A stretch of DNA of 64,000 nucleotides. Source: RYN-230 sp963834705 (lineage in GTDB: Bacteria > Actinomycetota > Actinomycetes > Streptosporangiales > Streptosporangiaceae). Numbering within the stretch: position 1 is the stretch's first letter; the number at the start of each line of letters is the position of its first letter. Shown here piece by piece: positions 1 through 7,552 of the stretch. The stretch spans positions 620,001-684,000 of the forward strand of contig CAWICV010000001.1 of assembly GCA_963834705.1 (NCBI GenBank), read 5' to 3'. The notes beneath the pieces are model-generated. The model did no database searches. It had not been told where the DNA came from and saw nothing but the letters and a program-made list of their open reading frames with translations. The translations under genes were made by a program, and so were the position numbers.

Positions 1-631
1 CCTGGCCGGCCGAGTTGAACTGGCTGGTCCGCTCGGACAGTTCGTGCAGCCGCGGCACGTCGGCTGAGCTGGCCGCGGCGATGGTGACCTGGGTCTGGCA
101 GGCGCGCAGGAAATTCTCGTGCGACCCGGTGAAGGCCTGCTCGGCCTGCTGCCGGTGCTGCCGCTGCCGGTACAGCCCGGCCCGGCGGCGGGCTTCCTCG
201 GTGACCACAGCCGGGCTGAACTCCGGCCAGCCCACGGCGTCGGCCACGTCCTCCGGGGACAGCACCCGGACCCCGGGCAGCGCCGCGCCGACCTCGGCCC
301 GCTCGTACGGGTCGTCGTCCACGAACGCCAGCGCGTCCACGCCGATGTCCAGCCCAGCCGCGATCCGGGTCACCGCCTCGGACTTGCGGCCCCAGCCACA
401 TTCGGCCGCGACGAACTCGCACCCGGTCGCCTGGGCCGCGTACTCGGCTGCCTCCGGCGGGTTGCGGCTGGCGATGGCGTGTACGATGCCGCGGCGGCCC
501 AGTTCGGCCAGCAGGCCGCTGATCGCGGGATCGGCGGGGGGCAGGTCCGGCAGCGCTTCCAGGTAGGTGCCCCGCAGCAGGGTGTTGTCCAGGTCCCAGA
601 CGACGCACTTGACCAGCCCGGCCGTGCTCAT
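1..631 (-). CDS. FkbH-like HAD-superfamily (IIIC) protein, 3' end beyond window
   Basis: The first 210 residues are visible and the gene runs off the left edge. The start ATG at 631 overlaps the stop of the upstream GNAT gene (ATGA), so translation is probably coupled. HAD motifs are clear: the DxDxT loop with D13 and D15 (WDLDNTLLRG), a Ser at about 55, a Lys at about 83 and an acidic FVDDDPYE motif at 103-110. Residues from about 190 (LSERTSQFN) begin the second region typical of FkbH proteins. Known FkbH proteins load glyceryl groups on acyl carriers. No carrier protein is visible here, so the substrate is unknown. Position suggests a role linked to the polyamine genes upstream. Confidence 0.85.
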   Translation of the reverse strand, partial: MSTAGLVKCVVWDLDNTLLRGTYLEALPDLPPADPAISGLLAELGRRGIVHAIASRNPPEAAEYAAQATGCEFVAAECGWGRKSEAVTRIAAGLDIGVDALAFVDDDPYERAEVGAALPGVRVLSPEDVADAVGWPEFSPAVVTEEARRRAGLYRQRQHRQQAEQAFTGSHENFLRACQTQVTIAAASSADVPRLHELSERTSQFNSAGQ

Positions 632-1197
632 GACTGTTCCCGGCACAGGTCCCGTTTCTCCATCGTGATGTGCGACGCCTCGAAACCGAATTTCCGGTAC
701 AGAGCGCGCATGCCGAGGTTCCTGGCGTGCACCTTACCGGTGAGCTGGCTGAAACCGGCGTCAGCGGCCGCACTCAGCACGGCTGTCATCAAGATTTCAG
801 CGACCTGTGCGCGCTGCGGTATGTCGGCTACCGCCAGTGAGCGGAAGTTGCCGTACCGGGCGCCGGTCAGCGAGTTGGTCCGGCCGGACAGCCAGGCCCA
901 GCCGACCGGCACGGCCGGCTGGGCCTCGGCCGCGGCGACCACGGTCACCTCCCCCGGCTTGCCCAGCGCCCCGGCCACCCGCTTGCGGTGCAGCGCCGGA
1001 TCGGTGATCGCCTCATCGCCGAACGAGACCTGGGCGATCTCCACCTCGAAACCGGCCAGCGCGTCCAGATCGGTCTCGGTGGCCGGGCGGATCAGGTATC
1101 CGGTCGCTGGCTCTCCAGTCACGGGCTGTCCAGTCACGGGCTGTCCAGTCACGGGCTCTCCAGTCACGGGCTCTCCGGACACGGGCTCTCCAGTCAC
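628..1197 (-). CDS. GNAT-family N-acetyltransferase with pentapeptide-repeat N-terminus
   Basis: A 189-residue protein. The start is taken as the GTG at 1197 because it overlaps the stop codon of the upstream bpsA-like gene (GTGA); the stop in turn overlaps the next gene (ATGA). Residues 1-30 are six five-residue units of the form VTGEP/VTGQP encoded by a 15-bp array. The acetyltransferase domain follows, with a degenerate acetyl-CoA loop (LAVADIPQRAQVAE) and the C-terminal signature NLGMRALYRKFGFE. Because it lies between an aminopropyltransferase and an FkbH-like gene, a polyamine or related amine acceptor is plausible, but this is inference. Any GTG in the array could also serve as a start. 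Confidence 0.8.
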   Translation of the reverse strand: MTGEPVSGEPVTGEPVTGQPVTGQPVTGEPATGYLIRPATETDLDALAGFEVEIAQVSFGDEAITDPALHRKRVAGALGKPGEVTVVAAAEAQPAVPVGWAWLSGRTNSLTGARYGNFRSLAVADIPQRAQVAEILMTAVLSAAADAGFSQLTGKVHARNLGMRALYRKFGFEASHITMEKRDLCREQS

Positions 1198-1200
1198 GGG
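1111..1200. repeat. 15-bp tandem array (6 units) at bpsA/GNAT junction
   Basis: Six consecutive 15-bp units based on ctctccagtcacggg, with single-base variants (ctg for ctc; ccggac for ccagtc). Read on the minus strand they encode VTGEP, VSGEP or VTGQP. The array contains both the bpsA stop codon and the proposed GNAT start codon, and each unit offers an in-frame GTG. Confidence 0.95.
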
Positions 1201-2366
1201 CGCTCCAGCGCCATCGGCCGGAACACGGTGCCCGCACAGTCCGGGCAGCCCGCCGTCTTGAGCGCGGCGATCTGCGCCCACTCGGTGCCCGGCCCGACCA
1301 GGTGCACCGCCGCGCAGCCCGCACACCGGTACCGGCGGGTGATCACCCGCCCGTCGGCGGTGTACAGCGGGCCGTCGTACCGGCCGCTGATCAGCGGGGC
1401 CGCCCCGGCCACGGTGCGCAGGTGGAACAGGTTGCTGGTGCTGCCCAGCACGCCGGCCCCGAGGTACTCGTTGAAGCCGGGCAGCAGCGCCCGGATGGTC
1501 AGCCCGAGCTGCGCTATCAGCTCCTGGGTGAGCAGGGTCTCCTCCGGGCGGCGGGCGCCGAACGAGAAGAACACGTGCTGGCCCGGGTGGGCGTTCAGCG
1601 CGGCCACCGCGCGGGACAGGAACAGCTCGGCGCCGGCCACCGTGTACGGCGGGTCGGTGCACACCACGTCGAACTGGCCGGCCAGCCCGGGCGGCAGCGG
1701 GTCGCGCAGGTCGTGCTGGCACAGGTCCACCGGGAACGGCGCGCTGGCCAGCTGGCCGCCGATGAACGCGAGCAGGTCGGCGTCGGTCTCCAGCACGGCC
1801 AGCCGCCGGGGCTGCGCCGCGCCGCCGGCCAGCGCGCCGAACTGGGTCAGCGCGACCGAGGTCAGGTCGTCGTCGCCGAGCAGCATGATGGCCATGCCGT
1901 CCACCGCCCCGGCCTCGTGCATCCGCAGCACCCGGCGGATTTTGGTGTCCACGGTGCAGTGCGTCTGGTCCAGGTCCAGCTTGACCCCGGGGATACCGGC
2001 CGACCGCCGGTCCAGCTCGGCGGCCAGCGCAGTGGCCGCGTCCGGGATGACCACGCCGCGGCCGTCGCAGGCCGGGCAGCGCCCGGACAGCGCGCTGTGC
2101 CCGCCGCCCGGCCCGGGCGCGTGCAGCGCGGCCCGGCCGGCCTCGGTCAGCCGGACCGGCCGGCCCCGGTCCACCACGCCCCGTTTGCGCAGTTCGTTGC
2201 ACACCGCGGTGACCAGCGGGATGGGCAGCTCGGCCAGCCGGCTCACCTCACGGGTGGCCACCGGCTCGCTGCGCGCGATGGCGCGCATCACGTCCCTGAC
2301 CCCTGACCGGCCCTCAGCCAGCCCGACCGCCGAGGCGACCTCGGTGGCCACTGCGTCAACATCCAT
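1194..2366 (-). CDS. bpsA: BpsA-like branched-chain polyamine synthase (aminopropyltransferase)
   Basis: A 390-residue protein resembling N4-bis(aminopropyl)spermidine synthase, which adds aminopropyl groups from decarboxylated SAM to make branched polyamines in thermophiles. Residues 1-85 form a winged helix, followed by a CPAC zinc-type pair near 97-100. The Rossmann-like domain carries GDDDLTS at 164-170 and TDPPY at 237-241, both family hallmarks. The C-terminus adds a second Cys pair set (CAGC and CPDC), consistent with a zinc ribbon. speD, which makes the co-substrate, is divergent. The ATG at 2366 lacks a clear ribosome site; a longer start near 2456 would overlap the speD start, so I prefer 2366. 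Branched product is inferred from family only. Confidence 0.8.
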   Translation of the reverse strand: MDVDAVATEVASAVGLAEGRSGVRDVMRAIARSEPVATREVSRLAELPIPLVTAVCNELRKRGVVDRGRPVRLTEAGRAALHAPGPGGGHSALSGRCPACDGRGVVIPDAATALAAELDRRSAGIPGVKLDLDQTHCTVDTKIRRVLRMHEAGAVDGMAIMLLGDDDLTSVALTQFGALAGGAAQPRRLAVLETDADLLAFIGGQLASAPFPVDLCQHDLRDPLPPGLAGQFDVVCTDPPYTVAGAELFLSRAVAALNAHPGQHVFFSFGARRPEETLLTQELIAQLGLTIRALLPGFNEYLGAGVLGSTSNLFHLRTVAGAAPLISGRYDGPLYTADGRVITRRYRCAGCAAVHLVGPGTEWAQIAALKTAGCPDCAGTVFRPMALERP

Positions 2367-2367
2367 G

Positions 2368-2412
2368 CGGCACTGTGATTCTGGCGGCACTGTTTCTGGC
2401 GGCACTGTTTCT
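2368..2412. repeat. 15-bp tandem repeat in bpsA/speD divergent region
   Basis: Two exact units ggcggcactgtttct at 2383-2397 and 2398-2412, preceded by one degenerate copy at 2368-2382. If bpsA used a start near 2456 this would be coding (ETVPP on the minus strand); with the preferred start it is intergenic and lies in the shared promoter region. Confidence 0.85.
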
Positions 2413-2440
2413 GGCTCGGCTGGAGCGGTGGCAGGTACGG

Positions 2441-2446
2441 TATTCT
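2441..2446 (+). promoter_or_regulatory. Candidate -10 element for speD
   Basis: TATTCT lies eight bases before the speD ATG, so the transcript would begin at or next to the start codon (leaderless), common in actinomycetes. No Shine-Dalgarno sequence is visible in front of speD. Inference from spacing only. Confidence 0.35.
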
Positions 2447-2454
2447 CCCACATC

Positions 2455-2853
2455 ATGCCGGGCAACGGAGCATCCAGCGCGCAGCCCCTGGCCGCCCCGC
2501 AGCAGGCGCGGGCGGCCAAGGTGCTGCACGCCATCGACGCGGCCAGCTCACCGGCCACGCCCATGACCGACCTGGCCCAGCTGACCAGCGCCGCGACCCG
2601 TGCGGTGGCCGCCGGGCAGGGTCACGTGCTGGGCACCAGCCACGTGGTCTTCCCCAACGGCGCCATCACCCTGGTGCTCATCCTGGCCGAGTCACACCTG
2701 AGCATCCACACCTGGCCGGAAGAGGACCTGGTCGCGGTGGACCTGTTCAGCTGCGGCGCGATCGACGCGGACCGGGTGATCAGCGAGCTGGCCGCCCTGC
2801 TCCAGCTGGACCGGGTCACCGTCCGCGCCGTGCCGCGCGGTGCGCCGGCCTGA
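2455..2853 (+). CDS. speD: S-adenosylmethionine decarboxylase proenzyme
   Basis: A 132-residue pyruvoyl enzyme of the prokaryotic SpeD family. It makes decarboxylated SAM, the aminopropyl donor for polyamine synthesis. The self-cleavage site is visible as AES-HLSIHTWPE: cleavage before S80 would give the beta chain and the pyruvoyl-capped alpha chain. C100 in LFSCG fits the proton-donor Cys. The ATG at 2455 is chosen because the conserved fold starts soon after (AAKVLHAIDAA). It is divergent from the BpsA-like gene, its probable consumer, and its stop lies three bases from the convergent egtD stop. Confidence 0.93.
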   Translation: MPGNGASSAQPLAAPQQARAAKVLHAIDAASSPATPMTDLAQLTSAATRAVAAGQGHVLGTSHVVFPNGAITLVLILAESHLSIHTWPEEDLVAVDLFSCGAIDADRVISELAALLQLDRVTVRAVPRGAPA

Positions 2854-2855
2854 CC

Positions 2856-3839
2856 TCAGACCGGCACGGACAGCGACAGCGCGAACCGGTCCTCGTGGTC
2901 GGTCTGCCAGGACCGCAGCCCGAAACCCGCGGCGGCCAGTTCGGCCTCGACCCCGGCCCGGCGGAACTTGGCCGACACCTCGGTCCGCCACTGCTCCCCG
3001 GCGGCGAACTCCACGATCAGCCCGATGCCGGGCAGATGGACCGTCTGGTCCTCGGCCGAGCGCAGCCGCATCTCGATCCACTCGTTGACCGGGTCCCACA
3101 CCGCCAGGTGGTCGAACAGCTCCGCGTCGAAGTCCGCGCCCAGTTCGGTGTTCAGCACGGACAGCACGTTCTTGTCGAACGCGGCCGTCACCCCGGCCGC
3201 GTCGTCGTACGCGGCCAGCAGCACCGCCGGGTCCTTGACCAGGTCGGTGCCGAGCAGCAGCGCGTCGCCGGAGCACAGCCCTTCGCGCAGCCGGGCCAGG
3301 AACGCGGCCCGCTGAGCCGGCATCAGGTTGCCGATCGTGCTGCCCAGGAACGCGACCAGCCGCGGCCCGGCCACGTCCGGCAGGCCCAGGTGCTCCTCGA
3401 AATCAGACACCACCGCGCGGACGCCCAGGCCCGGGTACCCGGCCTGGACCCGGCGCGCGGCCTCAATCAGCGCGGCCTCGCTCACGTCCACCGGGACGTA
3501 GCTGCGCAGCGTGCCGGCCCCGCGCAGCGCGTCCAGCAGCAGCCGGGTCTTCTCCGACGAGCCCGAGCCCAGCTCGACCAGGACCGCGGCGCCGGTGGCA
3601 GCGGCGATGCCGGGCGCGGCGGCGGCCAGGATGGACCGCTCGGCCCGCGTCGGGTAGTACTCCGGCAGCAGGGTGATCTTCTCGAACAGCTCGCTGCCCC
3701 GCTCGTCATAGAACCACTTGGGCGGCAGGAACTTGGGGCTGGCGGTCAGGCCGGCCCGGACATCCGCGCGCAGCGCCTGGGCCAGGAAGCCGTCCGGCAG
3801 CATCCGGTCGATCTGCAGTTCGCCGCTGGTCTCGGTCAC
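2856..3839 (-). CDS. egtD: L-histidine N-alpha-methyltransferase EgtD
   Basis: A 327-residue SAM-dependent methyltransferase that converts histidine to hercynine, the first committed intermediate of ergothioneine. The SAM-binding loop VELGSGSSEKT is at 88-98 and the family region KWFYDERGSELFEKIT with YYPTRAE lies just before it. Length matches the family. It is the last gene of egtA-B-C-D, and its ATG at 3839 overlaps the egtC stop by four bases. Confidence 0.97.
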   Translation of the reverse strand: MTETSGELQIDRMLPDGFLAQALRADVRAGLTASPKFLPPKWFYDERGSELFEKITLLPEYYPTRAERSILAAAAPGIAAATGAAVLVELGSGSSEKTRLLLDALRGAGTLRSYVPVDVSEAALIEAARRVQAGYPGLGVRAVVSDFEEHLGLPDVAGPRLVAFLGSTIGNLMPAQRAAFLARLREGLCSGDALLLGTDLVKDPAVLLAAYDDAAGVTAAFDKNVLSVLNTELGADFDAELFDHLAVWDPVNEWIEMRLRSAEDQTVHLPGIGLIVEFAAGEQWRTEVSAKFRRAGVEAELAAAGFGLRSWQTDHEDRFALSLSVPV

Positions 3840-4612
3840 CGGTAAGGGATCCTTCCGTCATCCTCGCTGACTGTCTTCAGTCCAGTTACCTCGACGGCGC
3901 CAGGCCGCCCGGTGAGCACCGACCGGTCCGGCACCGTCATCCAGCCGGGCTCCTCGTCGCTGGGCTCCGAGCCGACGGTGAGGTGGCCGGCCCCGGCCCG
4001 GTAGCACAGCGTGTCCCCGGCCGCCGTAGCCGCGATCCGCTGACCGTCGGTGAGCAGGAAGTTGAACCGGCCGGTGATGCCGTGCGCGTCCAGGTCCGCG
4101 ATGGTGCCGGCCAGCGCCTCGGCCGGGCCGTCCCCCGCCCTCAGCCGGTGCAGCACCAGCGCCCAGGCCAGCGCCGAGTCGGTCCGCGCCTCGAGATTCA
4201 GCAGTTCCACCGGCGGCAGCGACGCCGCCACGGCGGCAGTGGCCCCGGGCCAATCGTTCAATCTGCCGTTGTGGCTGAACAGCCAGCGGTCAGCGGCGAA
4301 CGGAGCGGCTGCGGCCTCCCCGGGGGCCGTGCCGCTGGTCGCCGAGCGGACCGCGGCCAGCAGCGCGCGGGTCCTGGTCACCCGGGCGATGTCGGCGAAC
4401 GAGCCGTCCGCCCAGATCGGCCCGGACCGCCGGTAGCGGGCCGGCACCGGGTCACCATCGGCGTACCAGCCGACCCCGAAGCCGTCCACGTTCACCGTGC
4501 CGTGCCGTTGCTGGCGGGGCGCCCAGGACTGCCGGACCAGCCCGTACGGCGGGTCGCTGAGCACCGCGGCCAGCGTGGCCGGCGGGCCCAGGTAGGCCAG
4601 GTGGCGGCACAT
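3836..4612 (-). CDS. egtC: Gamma-glutamyl-hercynylcysteine sulfoxide hydrolase EgtC
   Basis: A 258-residue class II glutamine amidotransferase-fold enzyme. After Met removal the N-terminal Cys of MCRHLAYLGPP would be the nucleophile. It removes the gamma-glutamyl group from the EgtB product. Other family regions visible are VDGFGVGWYADG (about 43-54) and the SHNGRLNDW segment. It overlaps egtD by four bases and follows egtB by nine. Confidence 0.95.
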   Translation of the reverse strand: MCRHLAYLGPPATLAAVLSDPPYGLVRQSWAPRQQRHGTVNVDGFGVGWYADGDPVPARYRRSGPIWADGSFADIARVTRTRALLAAVRSATSGTAPGEAAAAPFAADRWLFSHNGRLNDWPGATAAVAASLPPVELLNLEARTDSALAWALVLHRLRAGDGPAEALAGTIADLDAHGITGRFNFLLTDGQRIAATAAGDTLCYRAGAGHLTVGSEPSDEEPGWMTVPDRSVLTGRPGAVEVTGLKTVSEDDGRIPYR

Positions 4613-4621
4613 CCGGGCCGG

Positions 4622-5998
4622 TCACCCGCCTGCTAGCGGGGTGCCATCGGCCGCGCCGTCGCGGGCGGTGCGGAAGCCGGCGAAGATCTGCCGCCGGATC
4701 GGGTAGTCCCAGTTGCGGAACGTGCCCCGGCAGGCGACCGGGCCGACCGCGAACGAGCCGCCGCGCAGCACCTTGTAGTCCCGGCCGAAGAACATCTCCG
4801 AGTACTCCCGGTACGGCCAGGCGGCGAAGCCCGGGTAGGGCAGGAAGTCGCTGCTGGTCCACTCCCACACGTCGCCGATCAGCTGCCGGGCCCCGGACGG
4901 TGCCGCGCCCGCCGGGTAGCTGCCCACCGCGGCCGGCTGCAGGTGCCGCTGGCCCAGGTTGGCCACCTCCGGGGTGGGATCCGCGTCGCCCCACGGGAAC
5001 CGCCGGGACCGGCCGGTGGCCGGGTCGAACCGGGCCGCCTTCTCCCATTCGGCCTCGGTGGGCAACCGCCGGGCCGCCCACCGGGCGTAGGCCTGCGCCT
5101 CGTGGAAGCACACGTGCATGACCGGCTCGGCGGCCGGCACCGGCTCGGTGACGCCGAACCGGCGGCGCACCCAGCCGGACCCCTCGCGGTGCCAGAACAG
5201 CGGCGCCTCCAGGGCCGCCCGCTGCCGGTGTGCCCAGCCCTCGGCCGTCCACCAGCGCTGGTCCGCGTACCCGCCGTCGGCGATGAACGCCTGGTAGGCA
5301 CCGTTGCTCACCGGAGTGCTGTCGATATGGAACGTCGGCAGGCTGACCTGGTGCGCGGGCCGCTCGTTGTCCAGGGCCCACGGCTCCGCCGAGGTGCCCA
5401 TGGTGAACGGGCCGCCGGGCACTTCGACCTCGGCCGGCAGGTGCAGCGCGTCCGCGGGCGGCGGGCCGGGCGGCGCCGCGGTCAGCACCGGCGCGCCTTT
5501 CCTGAGCTGGTGGGTGGCCAGCATGGTCTCGTCGTGCTGCTGCTCGTGCTGGGCCACCATGCCGAACGCGAAGCCCTGGCTGGCCAGCCGGGACCCGGTG
5601 AACGCGGCCGACCCGAGCACGTCGAGCACCCGGCCGCGGACCTCGTGCGCGTAGGCCCGGGCCTCGGCCGGCGGCAGCAGCGGCAGCGTGGGCCGCTCCA
5701 CCCGCGGGTGCTCGAACGCGTCGTACAACGGGTCGATCTCCGGGTGCATCGGTTCCCGCCCGCCGACCGCGCGGACCAGCCACAGCTCCTCCTGGTTGGC
5801 GATGTGCGCCAGGTCCCAGACCAGGGGGGACATCAGCGGGGAGTGCTGCCGCACCAGGTCGGCCTCGTCCACCGCGTCGGTCAGCAGCTGGGTGCGTTCC
5901 CGCGCGGTCAGCAGGTTGCCCGCGATCAGCTCGCGGAGCTGGCCGTCTCCGCTGTCCGCCGCCGGGCGGGTCGCGTCCGGGGTCGGCGTGGCTGTCAT
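4622..5998 (-). CDS. egtB: Hercynine oxygenase EgtB
   Basis: A 458-residue non-haem iron sulfoxide synthase that joins gamma-glutamylcysteine to hercynine using oxygen. The N-terminal DinB-like domain shows the iron ligands: a His in WDLAHIANQEELW and the HEQQH motif (H-x3-H). The C-terminal formylglycine-generating-enzyme-type domain begins at VPGGPFTMGTS and includes GDVWEWTSSDF and YKVLRGGSF. The ATG at 5998 is preferred because it overlaps the egtA stop (ATGA) and the preceding open frame is low-complexity repeat. Confidence 0.96.
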   Translation of the reverse strand: MTATPTPDATRPAADSGDGQLRELIAGNLLTARERTQLLTDAVDEADLVRQHSPLMSPLVWDLAHIANQEELWLVRAVGGREPMHPEIDPLYDAFEHPRVERPTLPLLPPAEARAYAHEVRGRVLDVLGSAAFTGSRLASQGFAFGMVAQHEQQHDETMLATHQLRKGAPVLTAAPPGPPPADALHLPAEVEVPGGPFTMGTSAEPWALDNERPAHQVSLPTFHIDSTPVSNGAYQAFIADGGYADQRWWTAEGWAHRQRAALEAPLFWHREGSGWVRRRFGVTEPVPAAEPVMHVCFHEAQAYARWAARRLPTEAEWEKAARFDPATGRSRRFPWGDADPTPEVANLGQRHLQPAAVGSYPAGAAPSGARQLIGDVWEWTSSDFLPYPGFAAWPYREYSEMFFGRDYKVLRGGSFAVGPVACRGTFRNWDYPIRRQIFAGFRTARDGAADGTPLAGG

Positions 5999-7416
5999 CT
6001 GTGCTCCTCCTGGTCTCCGGTGGGCTGGTCTCCGGTGGGCTGGCTGGCGATGGGCCGGCTGCCGTCGGGCAGCCGGATGTCGGGCAGGTAGCGGATGATA
6101 TGGGCCGGTTTTTCCGCCCCGCGCGCCCCGTCGAGCAGGTCGTCGGCCGGACACCGGCCACGCAGCACGTAGCGGTTGGTGAACGCGGCCACCGCGTCGC
6201 GCACCGCGGCCGGCGCGCCGAGCCGGCCCAGCGCCTCATCGGCCGCGGCGAAGCACTTCCGCGCGGCCACGGCCAGTTGCGGGTCGCCCAGGCCGAACCG
6301 GGCGGCCCGCAGCCACAGCTCGTCCGGGGTGCCGGACAGCGGCGCCGTCGCGGCCATCGCGGCCTGCGCCGCGGCCGGGTCATCGAGCAGCGCGGACACC
6401 ACCGCAGTGGGCACAACCCAGCCGTCGCCGGGCTGCGCGTCGATCACCCGCAGCTCCAGGTGACCCTGCGGCCGGACCGGCGGGAACAGGGTGGTCATGT
6501 GATATTTGAGGTCCTCGGCGGTCGGCCCGGGGCTGGCCGCGCCGCGGATCCAGTCACGGAACGTCAGCCCGGACGGCGCGACCCACCGGGTGGACCCGGG
6601 CTCGCGCAGGCACATCACCGAGGCGTCCAGCACGTACCGGGCCCAGGCGGCCCGCGGGTCGCCATCCTCGGGGTCGTTCCCGTTGCCGTTGCCCAGCCGG
6701 GTGGGCACGGCGTTGGCCGGGGCCCGGGTGCGGCCCGGGTCGAGCCGGTACCAGACCGCCTGCCGGGTCGATTTCCAGCCAGACGGGCGGCCGCCACGGA
6801 ACGGGGAGTTGGCGAACGCGGCCACCAGGACGGGGCCGAGCGCGTGCAGCAGATGCCAGCGCCAGCGGAATCCGGCTGGGCCGGTGCAGTCCTCCCCCGC
6901 GTCCACGCACACCTGCACCGACGCGGTGCTGCACATCATCACGCGGCCCCATGGGCCGCTTCGGTCGAAGAATTCCTCCATGGCCGCGTAGCGCGGCTCA
7001 TCCAGCACACGCCGTGGCGGCCGGAGCGGGTCGAGGCCATGCCCCGCGAGGCTGAGCCCGGCCGGCGCGATGGCCTGCCGCACCGCGGCGAGGTCACAGC
7101 GCGCTGCGGCCACGCAGTCGCCCAGGCCGGACGCGGGCGCGGAACTCAGCTCAACCTGGCCGCCAGGCTCGGTGGTCAGCCGTCCCCGGCCAGGGAGCGC
7201 TCCGGGCTGGTCCAGTCGGGCGAGGGCCCGCGCTACCCGCTGCTGGTCGACGGGACGAGCCGGGTCGTGGCCATCGCAGACCAGCCACTCCAGCTCGACG
7301 CCGACCTGCCCGGGCGGGCCGGTCTTGAAGCAGATCCCATGGGCTTGCTCTTCGGCCTGCCGCTCGGTCAGCGGCGGGCCAGCCAAGCGAGCATTATTGC
7401 CGCGCTCAGAGGTCAT
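5995..7416 (-). CDS. egtA: Glutamate-cysteine ligase EgtA
   Basis: A 473-residue GCS2-type ligase that supplies gamma-glutamylcysteine to EgtB. The N-terminal GVELEWLVCDG and the internal CTASVQVCVDAG and NSPFRGGRPSGWKSTR segments are typical. Its last residues (QPTGDQPTGDQEEHR) come from a 15-bp tandem repeat that extends the C-terminus past the domain. First gene of the egtABCD operon; a divergent flavin disulfide oxidoreductase starts 137 bp upstream. Confidence 0.95.
   Translation of the reverse strand: MTSERGNNARLAGPPLTERQAEEQAHGICFKTGPPGQVGVELEWLVCDGHDPARPVDQQRVARALARLDQPGALPGRGRLTTEPGGQVELSSAPASGLGDCVAAARCDLAAVRQAIAPAGLSLAGHGLDPLRPPRRVLDEPRYAAMEEFFDRSGPWGRVMMCSTASVQVCVDAGEDCTGPAGFRWRWHLLHALGPVLVAAFANSPFRGGRPSGWKSTRQAVWYRLDPGRTRAPANAVPTRLGNGNGNDPEDGDPRAAWARYVLDASVMCLREPGSTRWVAPSGLTFRDWIRGAASPGPTAEDLKYHMTTLFPPVRPQGHLELRVIDAQPGDGWVVPTAVVSALLDDPAAAQAAMAATAPLSGTPDELWLRAARFGLGDPQLAVAARKCFAAADEALGRLGAPAAVRDAVAAFTNRYVLRGRCPADDLLDGARGAEKPAHIIRYLPDIRLPDGSRPIASQPTGDQPTGDQEEHR
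6010..6069. repeat. 15-bp tandem repeat at 3' end of egtA
   Basis: Two exact units ctggtctccggtggg (6010-6024, 6025-6039), followed by two diverged units (6040-6054, 6055-6069). On the minus strand they encode PTGDQ-type pentapeptides at the EgtA C-terminus, just before the egtB start. Confidence 0.9.
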
Positions 7417-7482
7417 TTATGCGCCCCGTCCGGGTCGGGTCGTGACCGGCCACGTTGTAGGAAACGAACTCCCTGCCGCTGC

Positions 7483-7498
7483 AATTCCGCTCGGAATT
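7483..7498. promoter_or_regulatory. Inverted repeat in egtA / oxidoreductase divergent promoter
   Basis: Perfect dyad aattcc-gctc-ggaatt. A second dyad ctggg-tac-cccag lies at 7514-7526. Both sit in the 136-bp gap between egtA and the divergent flavoprotein, so either could be an operator shared by the two. No regulator can be named. Confidence 0.4.
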
Positions 7499-7552
7499 CC
7501 ACCCTGCCATACCCTGGGTACCCCAGCGCATGCACCCTAGGGGGAGGCCGGT

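Noticed and set aside
5999..6154. N-terminal extension of EgtB
   Set aside because: It lies inside egtA, reads as low-complexity repeat (RQPAHRRPAH), and ATG 5998 overlaps the egtA stop as usual for coupled genes.
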